Below, one piece after another: positions 30,523 through 37,695 of a stretch of DNA of 39,510 nucleotides. The position numbers were made by a program, and so were the translations under genes. This DNA is from Spirochaetales bacterium Spiro_12 (GTDB taxonomy: Bacteria; Spirochaetota; Spirochaetia; Treponematales; Rectinemataceae). The notes beneath the pieces are model-generated. The model was given only the letters and a program-made list of their open reading frames with translations, was not told the DNA's origin and did no database searches. The DNA is taken from NCBI GenBank assembly GCA_001603165.1, contig LVBN01000123.1, positions 1-39,510 on the forward strand, read 5' to 3'. Position 1 is the stretch's first letter. Every line of letters begins with the position of its first letter.

Positions 30523-31908
30523 TTAAAAGCTTGGGCGATTTCGCCGGCTTTTCGGATTGAGAAGGCTTAAGTTTTTTCCTATCCGGGCTATGAAAAATTT
30601 CGCGGGGCTGAAGCTGGCGCTTAACTGGCGCAGCTTTGAAAATTCCCGCTCCGCCGCCGGATCATCCCCTGGGTGGCTTGCCGCGCCCGGGCCGTACACT
30701 TCCTTTTCCACTTCCGCGACGATGGGAAGGGCCTGGTTTTTAGCGGCCCCGAAGCTGGCCTCCAGACGAAGGGCGTATTCCCGGGGAGTTTCGCTCCTTG
30801 TCCGGGGAGCGCCGCCGGCGCGGCCCGCGGCCAGCACGCGGCGGTAGGCTTCCAGGGCGGGGCTCAGGCCGCGCCGGCGGCCAAGGCGCCGTACGAGCTT
30901 TTCAAAAAACCCCCGCAAACTCCGCCAGAATGCCCGCAGCAGGGCGAGCGGCGACCGTCCCTTGGGCTTGGCCGGGCTTTGTTTGGTTTTAGCCGAGAGA
31001 AACTTTATCAGCATCGAAACGAGAAGGACCAGGATAGCCGCAGCGACGAGGATCAGCAGCGCGACGAGAATCCACATCAGCAGGACGGGCATATCCTGCC
31101 GGCCGATTTCCTCGGCCAGGGGAGGGGCCCCTCCCGAAGACTCCAAAGCCCCGGTGGGCCGCGGCGGCCCCTTCCGCGAAAAAAGCCAGAGAAGAATCGC
31201 GGCGACTATATTCAGCAAGGACAGCGAAGCCCCTTTTAGACCCGCGGCCGCCTTTCTGGCGGGTTCCAGAAGCGAAGGGATCAGCAGGGCGAGCCCCAGG
31301 GCGCCCAGAATAAAAATACCGGCCGCCGCCGCGACCATCGCTCCCTTGGAACGAGCCGAAAGCCCGCCTCTTCGGCCTTGGTCGGCGTTGGATATTCCCA
31401 AGGCGAGAATCCCGAAGACGAAAAAGGGAATCGCGAGCCTTCCGGGCACGGGATTGTCCAGCTTGAGAAGCGCCACGAAAAAGAGATTGAGCATGAAAAG
31501 CACTATGCCCTCGTCGAAGCGCAGCGCGGTGAATTCGTGCTCAGAGCCTTGCTTCACGATCCAGAGACCCCTGAGCCAATAAAGCGCCAAGGTCCCCGGA
31601 AGGATATAAAAAGATAGGTCCGCTGGCTTAGCCTGGAAAAACAATCCCCGGAGCTGCGCCGCGCTCCCCTGTGTAAGCAGGAGAACTAAATAGAACGATG
31701 CGGCGAAAACCGCCGCGTGGACTAAAAAATACGACAAAACCCTTCTGCTCTTCCTGGCCAGAATCCTGTCGGTCGCCAGGGCGATGATATAGGCAAGGCT
31801 TAAAGGCATGAGAGGGAGGTTTTCGCCGGCCAGCAAAAAGAAAAACGATGAAAGGCAATGGAGCTTGATCAGTTCCATGGCCGATAGAAAGACGAGAAAG
31901 GCCTTCAT
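30523..31908 (-). CDS. Membrane protein with C-terminal DUF4129 domain
   Basis: The 461-residue protein has about eight to nine hydrophobic segments up to residue ~305. A basic cytoplasmic stretch (KTKQSPAKPKGRS) follows, then a DUF4129 region (about 340-425) marked by AYRRVLAAGRAGGAPRTRSETPREYALRL. Proteins with DUF4129 are regularly encoded with MoxR ATPases and DUF58 proteins, often with transglutaminase-like domains, but no such catalytic domain is present here. Its start overlaps the DUF58 stop as ATGA. Together the three probably form a MoxR-driven membrane complex of unknown substrate, possibly for maturation of envelope proteins. It is the last gene of the operon. Confidence 0.7.
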   Translation of the reverse strand: MKAFLVFLSAMELIKLHCLSSFFFLLAGENLPLMPLSLAYIIALATDRILARKSRRVLSYFLVHAAVFAASFYLVLLLTQGSAAQLRGLFFQAKPADLSFYILPGTLALYWLRGLWIVKQGSEHEFTALRFDEGIVLFMLNLFFVALLKLDNPVPGRLAIPFFVFGILALGISNADQGRRGGLSARSKGAMVAAAAGIFILGALGLALLIPSLLEPARKAAAGLKGASLSLLNIVAAILLWLFSRKGPPRPTGALESSGGAPPLAEEIGRQDMPVLLMWILVALLILVAAAILVLLVSMLIKFLSAKTKQSPAKPKGRSPLALLRAFWRSLRGFFEKLVRRLGRRRGLSPALEAYRRVLAAGRAGGAPRTRSETPREYALRLEASFGAAKNQALPIVAEVEKEVYGPGAASHPGDDPAAEREFSKLRQLSASFSPAKFFIARIGKNLSLLNPKSRRNRPSF

Positions 31909-33212
31909 GTCCCGGTCCTTTCCGGACTATTCGCCCCGGGGGCCTGGCCGGCGACCTTTCTAACGCTTCCATCCGGCGCGGCTTTGGCGCGCGCGCCTCC
32001 GGAGCCTGTTTCGCCGTCCTCTTCGACGCCGTCTTCGACACAAGTCGAGCCCGAGAGCTCCCTAAAGCTGCAAGAGCGGTAGCCCTGGCTGGTTTCATCG
32101 GGTTTTTGTCTGGAAAATACGAAGAAGAGCCTATCCTGCCTGAAGGGCGAGGGGGAAAGAAATTTTTTAACCGAATCGCCGGGCTCCCTGGCAATCACCA
32201 CGAATTCGGCGCCCTGGAGGTTCATGAGCGATACCAGCCTCGGCAAGGATTGGCCGAAAGAAAGTTCGCAACGGGCCAGAAGCTCGAGACTGGAACCTAG
32301 ATGTTCCGGACCCCTGCCCAGGGGAAGAATAGGGGAAAAACCCTTTGACAAACGGTCCGTGGCCACCGAAAAATAGGCTCCGCTTTCCGCGAAGACCGAA
32401 GCCAGGGAGGCGGCGATTTCCAGGGCCCGCTCGAAACCTTCCCCGTCCTCCGCTTTGGCGAAGCCTTCCCCTTCCACGAGGATCATGATCTTTCGTTGGG
32501 TGCTGGCCTGAAAAATCTTCTCCTGAAGCTCGCCCAGCCGCGCGCTGGCCTTCCAGTGGATGGCCCTGGCCGACCTGTTGCCCGTATACTCCCTCGTTCC
32601 CTCGTACCAGGCGGGATCCTCGACAATCCCCTCGGTCGTCCGGGCGCCGAAATACTCCCTGAAGGGAAGATCCGGGCTATGTACAGGTAGAAGCCTGGGG
32701 TAGACGATTATCTCCTGATCGAGGGCTATGCGCTTTTCTCTTCGATAGAGGTTGAGAATATCGCCGGCGCTGAGCTTGGCGGGACCGAGGCTGTAGACGC
32801 CCCGCCGGTCGGCCTTGAAGCGCCAGGTTCCCCGTACTTTTTCAAAGGGAAGAAGAGTGCTTTCGCCCTGAACCCCCTCCTCCAAAACGGGAACGAGGGC
32901 TTCCGGCCTATCGAGACCGATCCGAAGCCAAACAGGAAGCACCTTGGCGTTGTGAATTTCCGCCCTGAGCTCGAATTCCTCCCCCCGGAAAAGCCGCCGG
33001 GCTTCCAGCCCGAAGGCTACTTTCAGCCCGGCCAGACCCAGCCGGCCATTTAAACGCAAGGCCAGCATGAGAATGAGGGTTATCGCCGAAAAGCGCGCCA
33101 GGGCTTCGGAAGCCTTGGCCGCGGCGATAAAAGCGACAAGTCCCAGAAAAATCAGGGTCAGAGGAATAACGAAATAGCTCGAAACGCTGTAATCGCTTTT
33201 TCTGTACTTCAT
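31905..33212 (-). CDS. DUF58 domain protein, partner of MoxR ATPase
   Basis: The 435-residue protein starts at ATG 33212, eight bases after the moxR stop; the frame is open far upstream through moxR but that part is meaningless. Two membrane helices (about 12-55) are followed by a beta-rich region and then DUF58 (about 190-260): FREYFGARTTEGIVEDPAWYEGTREYTGNRSARAIHWKASARLGEL, with the hallmark 'IHWKaSAR'. A vWA-like region (IMILVEGEGF..., AEFVVIARE) ends the fold, and the last 45 residues are low-complexity and acidic/glycine-rich. DUF58 proteins work with MoxR AAA+ ATPases. No strong ribosome-binding site is seen, so translation is probably coupled to moxR. Confidence 0.85.
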   Translation of the reverse strand: MKYRKSDYSVSSYFVIPLTLIFLGLVAFIAAAKASEALARFSAITLILMLALRLNGRLGLAGLKVAFGLEARRLFRGEEFELRAEIHNAKVLPVWLRIGLDRPEALVPVLEEGVQGESTLLPFEKVRGTWRFKADRRGVYSLGPAKLSAGDILNLYRREKRIALDQEIIVYPRLLPVHSPDLPFREYFGARTTEGIVEDPAWYEGTREYTGNRSARAIHWKASARLGELQEKIFQASTQRKIMILVEGEGFAKAEDGEGFERALEIAASLASVFAESGAYFSVATDRLSKGFSPILPLGRGPEHLGSSLELLARCELSFGQSLPRLVSLMNLQGAEFVVIAREPGDSVKKFLSPSPFRQDRLFFVFSRQKPDETSQGYRSCSFRELSGSTCVEDGVEEDGETGSGGARAKAAPDGSVRKVAGQAPGANSPERTGT

Positions 33213-33220
33213 CGAAAAGC

Positions 33221-34150
33221 TTAGACCGGCGATGGCATAGGGAGGGTGGCCAGGATTTCCGCCACCACGGCCTCCGCCGTCAGCCCCTTGGCCCGCTCCT
33301 CGTTCCGGAGAATCATCCTGTGGGGCAGGACCGATCCGGCCAGCTCCTTTACATCGTCGGGAAGCGTGAAATTCCGTCCCCGCACCAGGGCGAGAGCCTG
33401 GGCGGCCCTCGTCAGCCCGAGCGAACCGCGGGGGCTTGCTCCGTAGCGAACCTTGGGGTGCTTGCGCGTGGCGCCCACCAGGTCCGTGATGTACTCCCTC
33501 ACCGGCGGGGAGACGAGGACGTTTTTTCTCTCCTGCTGCAAAAGGAGGATTCTCTGCGGGCTCGATACGGCGTTCAGGCTCAGCAGCGGATCCTGGCCGA
33601 TGAAGCGTTCGAGAAGACTCAACTCCTCTTCCTTTTTTGGATATCCGATATGAATTTTCATGAGAAAACGGTCCAGCTGGGCTTCGGGAAGGGGAAAGGT
33701 CCCCTCCAGTTCGATGGGATTCTGGGTGGCGATGACGAAAAAGGGTTTCGGCAGCTCGAGGGTCCGGCCGTCCACGGTAACCTGACCTTCCCCCATGCTC
33801 TCCAGCAAGCTCGCCTGGGTCCTGGGGATGGTCCTGTTTATCTCGTCGGCCAATAGAACGTTGGCCATGACCGGCCCCGGATGAAAGACGAATTCCCCGC
33901 TCTTCTGGTTGTAGACCGAGAGTCCCGTCACATCGGAAGGCAAAAGGTCGGGGGTGCATTGAATCCGCTTGAAGCTGCCTCCGATGCTCCTGGCCAGGGC
34001 TTTGGCCATGAGGGTCTTGCCCAGACCGGGTACGTCCTCGAGAAGAATATGGCCGCCGGCCAGCAGGGCGACGGTCATCAGTTCGAGGGCCCTGCCTTTG
34101 CCGACGATTACCCGGGAGGCGTTTTCCAATATCAAGGCGCTTTCGTTCAT
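33221..34150 (-). CDS. MoxR family AAA+ ATPase
   Basis: The 309-residue protein has Walker A EDVPGLGKTLMAKAL (about 38-52), Walker B VLLADEINR (about 102), sensor 1 IATQNPIELEGTFPLPEAQLDRF (a MoxR hallmark) and the lid helices near SPRGSLGLTRAAQALAL. MoxR ATPases act as chaperones that activate or assemble protein complexes, typically with DUF58/vWA partners, here encoded next. The start overlaps the stop of the deaminase gene by ATGA. The link to purine salvage genes in one operon is unusual and may only reflect shared transcription. Confidence 0.93.
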   Translation of the reverse strand: MNESALILENASRVIVGKGRALELMTVALLAGGHILLEDVPGLGKTLMAKALARSIGGSFKRIQCTPDLLPSDVTGLSVYNQKSGEFVFHPGPVMANVLLADEINRTIPRTQASLLESMGEGQVTVDGRTLELPKPFFVIATQNPIELEGTFPLPEAQLDRFLMKIHIGYPKKEEELSLLERFIGQDPLLSLNAVSSPQRILLLQQERKNVLVSPPVREYITDLVGATRKHPKVRYGASPRGSLGLTRAAQALALVRGRNFTLPDDVKELAGSVLPHRMILRNEERAKGLTAEAVVAEILATLPMPSPV

Positions 34151-35550
34151 CGTTTTCCTTCAAGTCGATACAGTTTTTCGCCGCGGATGCGGTCGGTTTC
34201 GGCCAGAACCTGGGCGATATCGATACTCGTGAATTCGCCGTTTTTGTACAAGACCCGCCCATCCACCATGGTGAGGACGATATCGCCCCGATCGGCGGCG
34301 TGAAATACCGAAACCAGGGGATCGTAGACCGGCCGCAGGTGTGCGGCTTCGAGATCGAAGACGATGATATCGGCCTTCATGCCCGCTTCGAGGCTGCCGC
34401 AATCCGCCCGGCCCTGGGCGAAGGCGCCGTTCCGGCAGGCCAGTTCTAAAAGTCTGGCCGGGCCCAGGACCAGGGGATCCCCGGTAAGGCCTTTCTGGAG
34501 CAGGGAGGCCAGATTCGCTTCTTTGAGAAGGTTGAGATTGTTGTTGCTGGCCGCTCCGTCGGTGCCCAGGCAAACCCGGATTCCCCGGTCGACGATTTTT
34601 TGAATCGGGGCGATGCCCGAGGCCAGCTTCAGGTTGCTCACCGGACAATGGGCCAGGCTTATTCCCCTTTCGGCGAAGATATCCAGATCCCCTTCCTCCA
34701 GCCATACCCCGTGCGCCGCGATCGTCGGTGTCTGGAAGAGGCCGCAGGAATCGAAAAAGGCGGTGGGCGTGCGACCCCGTTTGGCCTTGCAGGCCTCGTG
34801 CTCCTCCCGGGTTTCGGAAAGGTGAATTTGAAGACGCAGGTCCTCCTCGCGGCAAAACTCGGCTATCTCCCGTCCGAAGCGCTCGTCGCCAAAGGTGTAC
34901 TCGGCGTGCACGGCGGCGTCGGCGACCAGACGTCCGCTTTTGTCTTCCCGGGCCGCTTCGATGAGAAACCTGGTGCCTTCGTAGGCCCTGGAATCGGCGA
35001 ATCCCTTGCTTCCGGGCGCCGTGGAGTAGCCGTGGGAGAGATTGGCCTTGATGCCGCTCTCCCGTACCGCCCTGGCGATGCCGGGGGTCAGGAGGTACAT
35101 GTCCGAAAAGGAAACCGTGCCGCCGGCCAGCATTTCGGCGATGCCCAAAAGACTTCCCCAGTAGCAATCCTCTTCGGTCAGCAGGGCTTCGAAGGGAAAT
35201 ACCCGCTCAAAAAGCCAGGTCTTGAGAGGCAGGCCCTCGCCGTATCCTCTGAGGAGGGTCATGGGAACATGGCAGTGGAGGTTGTAAAACCCCGGCAGGG
35301 CCAGCTTGCCCCCTCCGTCGTAGACCTGGGCAGGGAGTTTGACCTGACCGGCGAGATCCGCCGGCGGTTTTTCCGTCCCTCCTGCGGGATTGGCTGCCCG
35401 CGGGGCTGCGGCATTCGTCCTTTCGCCGCTGAGGCCTATCGAAACGATCCTGTCCTTTTCGATCAGAATATCCCTGTTCTCCAGCAGTTCGCCGGAAGGC
35501 CCGGCCAGAGCTATGTTTCGAAAAAGAAAAGACGTAGACTCCGGGGGCAT
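34147..35550 (-). CDS. Amidohydrolase, MtaD-like (S-adenosylhomocysteine/methylthioadenosine deaminase family)
   Basis: The 467-residue protein has the metal-dependent deaminase motifs NLHCHVPMTLLRGYGEGLPL (HxH, about residue 93), HLSETREEHEACK, AHGVWLEEGDLDI and CLGTDGAASNNNLNLLKEANLA. These form the zinc site and the adenosine-deaminase-like pocket of MtaD/TrzN-type enzymes. The extended glycine/alanine-rich loop in the N-terminal beta-sandwich (about 45-65) is unusual. It shares one base with the upstream nucleoside phosphorylase stop (TGATG), so the two should be made together. That pairing supports action on a purine nucleoside such as methylthioadenosine, S-adenosylhomocysteine or adenosine. 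It acts in the cytoplasm. Confidence 0.87.
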   Translation of the reverse strand: MPPESTSFLFRNIALAGPSGELLENRDILIEKDRIVSIGLSGERTNAAAPRAANPAGGTEKPPADLAGQVKLPAQVYDGGGKLALPGFYNLHCHVPMTLLRGYGEGLPLKTWLFERVFPFEALLTEEDCYWGSLLGIAEMLAGGTVSFSDMYLLTPGIARAVRESGIKANLSHGYSTAPGSKGFADSRAYEGTRFLIEAAREDKSGRLVADAAVHAEYTFGDERFGREIAEFCREEDLRLQIHLSETREEHEACKAKRGRTPTAFFDSCGLFQTPTIAAHGVWLEEGDLDIFAERGISLAHCPVSNLKLASGIAPIQKIVDRGIRVCLGTDGAASNNNLNLLKEANLASLLQKGLTGDPLVLGPARLLELACRNGAFAQGRADCGSLEAGMKADIIVFDLEAAHLRPVYDPLVSVFHAADRGDIVLTMVDGRVLYKNGEFTSIDIAQVLAETDRIRGEKLYRLEGKR

Positions 35551-36380
35551 CAGAGCGCCCTCAGGATGGCCCCGATCAGGGCTTTAAGCCTGCCCGAAGC
35601 TTCCCGGGCGGCCAGGGATACCTCCTCGCCCGAGAGTCTTTCTGGCCCAATACCCGCCGCCATGTTCGTGATCAGCGACAGCCCCAGGATATCCATACCG
35701 CAGTGGGCCGCGGTAAGAGCCTCGGTGACCGTGGACATGCCCACGGCGTCCCCTCCCAGGATCCTGGCCGCCCGGATTTCCGCCGGGGTTTCGAATTGGG
35801 GCCCGCCGAAATAAAAGTACACGCCCTCCCTCATCCTTTCCTCAAGGCCTATGGCCTTGGCTTGTGTCAGCGCGAGGGCCCTCAGGGCGGGATTGTACAT
35901 TCCCGTGACATCGAAAAAGCGGGGACCGAATTCGGGTATGTTCGAACCTCGCATGGGGCTGCCCGAGGCGAACTTGATGTGGTCCCGGATGATCATTATG
36001 TCGCCCACCTTATAAGCCTCGTTTACCGCCCCGGCCGCGTTGGTGAGAATCGTTCGCTTAACGCCCAATAGCTTGAGCACCCGCATCGGGGCGGCCAATT
36101 CCTCGAAGGCGTAACCCTCGTAGTAATGGAAGCGCCCCGACATGCAGGCGACGAATTTTCCTTCCAGGGTGCCGAATACGAACTTTCCCGCGTGGGACTC
36201 CACGGTGGAGACGAGGAAATTGGGAATTCCCCGGTAGTCCAGTTCCACGGGGTTTTCGATACCCTCGGCCAGGGAGCCGAGGGAAGAGCCGAGGACCAGG
36301 GCTGTCTCGGGCTTGCCGCCGATACGTTCCAGAATAAAGTCCGCGCTCTCTTTGTAGTAATCGATGGAATAGGGGGACAT
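35550..36380 (-). CDS. Purine-nucleoside phosphorylase (PNP/MTAP family)
   Basis: The 276-residue enzyme splits purine nucleosides with phosphate. Typical blocks are ALVLGSSLGSLAEGIE, the phosphate loop MSGRFHYYEGY, LTNAAGAVNEAYKVGDIMIIRDHI, FGGPQFETPAEIRAARILGGDAVGMSTVTEALTAAHCGMDILGLSLITNMAAG. This is the trimeric PNP-II fold, slightly different from hexameric DeoD. ATG 36380 is preceded by GAGGAGAAAG, with a possible -10 TAGAAT at 36405-36410. It leads an operon with the deaminase and the MoxR system. The product inosine or methylthioinosine of the next enzyme could be its substrate. Confidence 0.92.
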   Translation of the reverse strand: MSPYSIDYYKESADFILERIGGKPETALVLGSSLGSLAEGIENPVELDYRGIPNFLVSTVESHAGKFVFGTLEGKFVACMSGRFHYYEGYAFEELAAPMRVLKLLGVKRTILTNAAGAVNEAYKVGDIMIIRDHIKFASGSPMRGSNIPEFGPRFFDVTGMYNPALRALALTQAKAIGLEERMREGVYFYFGGPQFETPAEIRAARILGGDAVGMSTVTEALTAAHCGMDILGLSLITNMAAGIGPERLSGEEVSLAAREASGRLKALIGAILRAL

Positions 36381-36543
36381 GGCTTTCTCCTCGTTTCGCC
36401 GGATATTCTACACCAGGAAAGGCTGGGCTTCCAGAACATAAATTCCTCCGATCCCTGTCTTTTTCGTCACGGGATGAGCCGTCGTCGCAGCGCGTGGCCA
36501 AAGACCTTGCCGCCCGGTGTGGATTTTTGAGGGATATTCCAGG

Positions 36544-36572
36544 TTGCCGGAACGATTAGCTGGACGTATACT
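36544..36572 (+). promoter_or_regulatory. Promoter of the HD-GYP response regulator gene
   Basis: TTGCCG (36544-36549) and TATACT (36567-36572) are exactly 17 bases apart. The predicted start lies about 18 bases before the ATG at 36597, which has GGAGGG five bases upstream. The remaining 216-bp divergent gap holds no other clear signal. Confidence 0.6.
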
Positions 36573-36596
36573 GAAGACCATGGAGCGTAGGAGGGC

Positions 36597-37685
36597 ATGA
36601 ACGACGCCGGCGGCAGAAAAGCCACGGTCATGGTGGTCGACGATACCCAGGAAAACCTTGTCCTTTTGGCGACCATACTCCAGCCTGCGGGCTATAAGGT
36701 CATGACCTTGCCCAACGGCGCCATGGCGATCGAAGCGGCCCGGGCAAGGCTTCCCGATCTCATTCTCATGGACATCATGATGCCCGGCATGGACGGCTAC
36801 GAAGCTTGCGGCATACTCAAGGCGGATCCGCTCACCGCGGCCATACCGATCATCTTTATCAGCGCCCTCTCGGAGCCCCTGGACAAACTCAAGGCCTTTC
36901 AGACCGGGGCGGTGGATTATATAACCAAGCCTTTTAGCGTCATGGAAGTCCGCGCCAGGGTGGCGGTACACCTGGACCTGAAGTTCCTTCGCAACGAACT
37001 TGAGGAGTACAACACCCGATTGGAGGAAAAAGTCCGCCGTCAGGTCGAGGAACTCTCCCAGGGGCATCTGGCCCTCATCACCACGATGACCAAGCTGGCT
37101 TCCGTGCGGGATAGCGAAACCGGGGACCATATCGAGCGCACCCAGCGTCTTTGCCGCCTCCTGGCCCAATTGATGAGCCGGGATCCCCGTTTTTCGGACA
37201 AGATCGACAAGGTATTCATCGAAAATATCTACAACGCCAGCCCCTTGCACGACATAGGGAAAGTGGCCATAAACGACGCGATTCTCCATAAAAACGACGA
37301 ACTCTCGCCCGAGGAGTACGCCCAGATGAAACGGCACACCCTCATCGGCGAAGAATATCTGGGCCAGGCCCTGGCCAAGTCGCCCAACAACAGTTATCTG
37401 AAAATGGGGATGGAGATAGCCGGCAACCATCACGAACGCTGGGACGGTCATGGCTATCCCGCGGGTTTGGTGGGCGAGGGTATTCCCTTGAGCGCCAGGA
37501 TCATGAGTCTGGTGGATGTCTACGACGCCCTGAGGTCCGAAAGGGTCTATAAGGACGCGATCCCGCACGCCAGGGTCGTGGAGATGATCCGGGCTGAAAG
37601 GGGCTTGAGCTTCGATCCGGCCATCGTGGACATTTTCATGCTGCACCATGAGGAATTCGAGAAGTGCAGAGACGAGACTTTTTAA
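36597..37685 (+). CDS. Response regulator with HD-GYP phosphodiesterase domain
   Basis: The 362-residue protein has a receiver domain (about 8-125) with acidic pair Asp15/Asp16, phosphorylation site Asp59 in LILMDIMMPGMDG and Lys111 in YITKPF. A coiled coil (about 128-155) leads to an HD-GYP domain (about 160-350) with LHDIGKVAIND and HHERWDGHGYP. All metal and GYP residues are present, so it should degrade cyclic di-GMP when phosphorylated. It converges on the hybrid histidine kinase gene with ten bases between them, which makes that kinase a likely partner. It is cytoplasmic. Confidence 0.93.
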   Translation: MNDAGGRKATVMVVDDTQENLVLLATILQPAGYKVMTLPNGAMAIEAARARLPDLILMDIMMPGMDGYEACGILKADPLTAAIPIIFISALSEPLDKLKAFQTGAVDYITKPFSVMEVRARVAVHLDLKFLRNELEEYNTRLEEKVRRQVEELSQGHLALITTMTKLASVRDSETGDHIERTQRLCRLLAQLMSRDPRFSDKIDKVFIENIYNASPLHDIGKVAINDAILHKNDELSPEEYAQMKRHTLIGEEYLGQALAKSPNNSYLKMGMEIAGNHHERWDGHGYPAGLVGEGIPLSARIMSLVDVYDALRSERVYKDAIPHARVVEMIRAERGLSFDPAIVDIFMLHHEEFEKCRDETF

Positions 37686-37695
37686 GAGCCCCCGG

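Noticed and set aside
33213-34262. Upstream extension of the DUF58 frame, giving 785 codons
   Set aside because: The extra 350 codons read moxR in the wrong phase and are low-complexity; DUF58 begins at 33212.
34600-35814. A 404-codon plus-strand frame
   Set aside because: Antisense to the MtaD-like deaminase and the nucleoside phosphorylase; composition-driven open frame.
36408-37649. A 413-codon minus-strand frame
   Set aside because: It is antisense to the HD-GYP response regulator, whose motifs are complete; the minus product is rich in His/Gly/Gln without any domain pattern.
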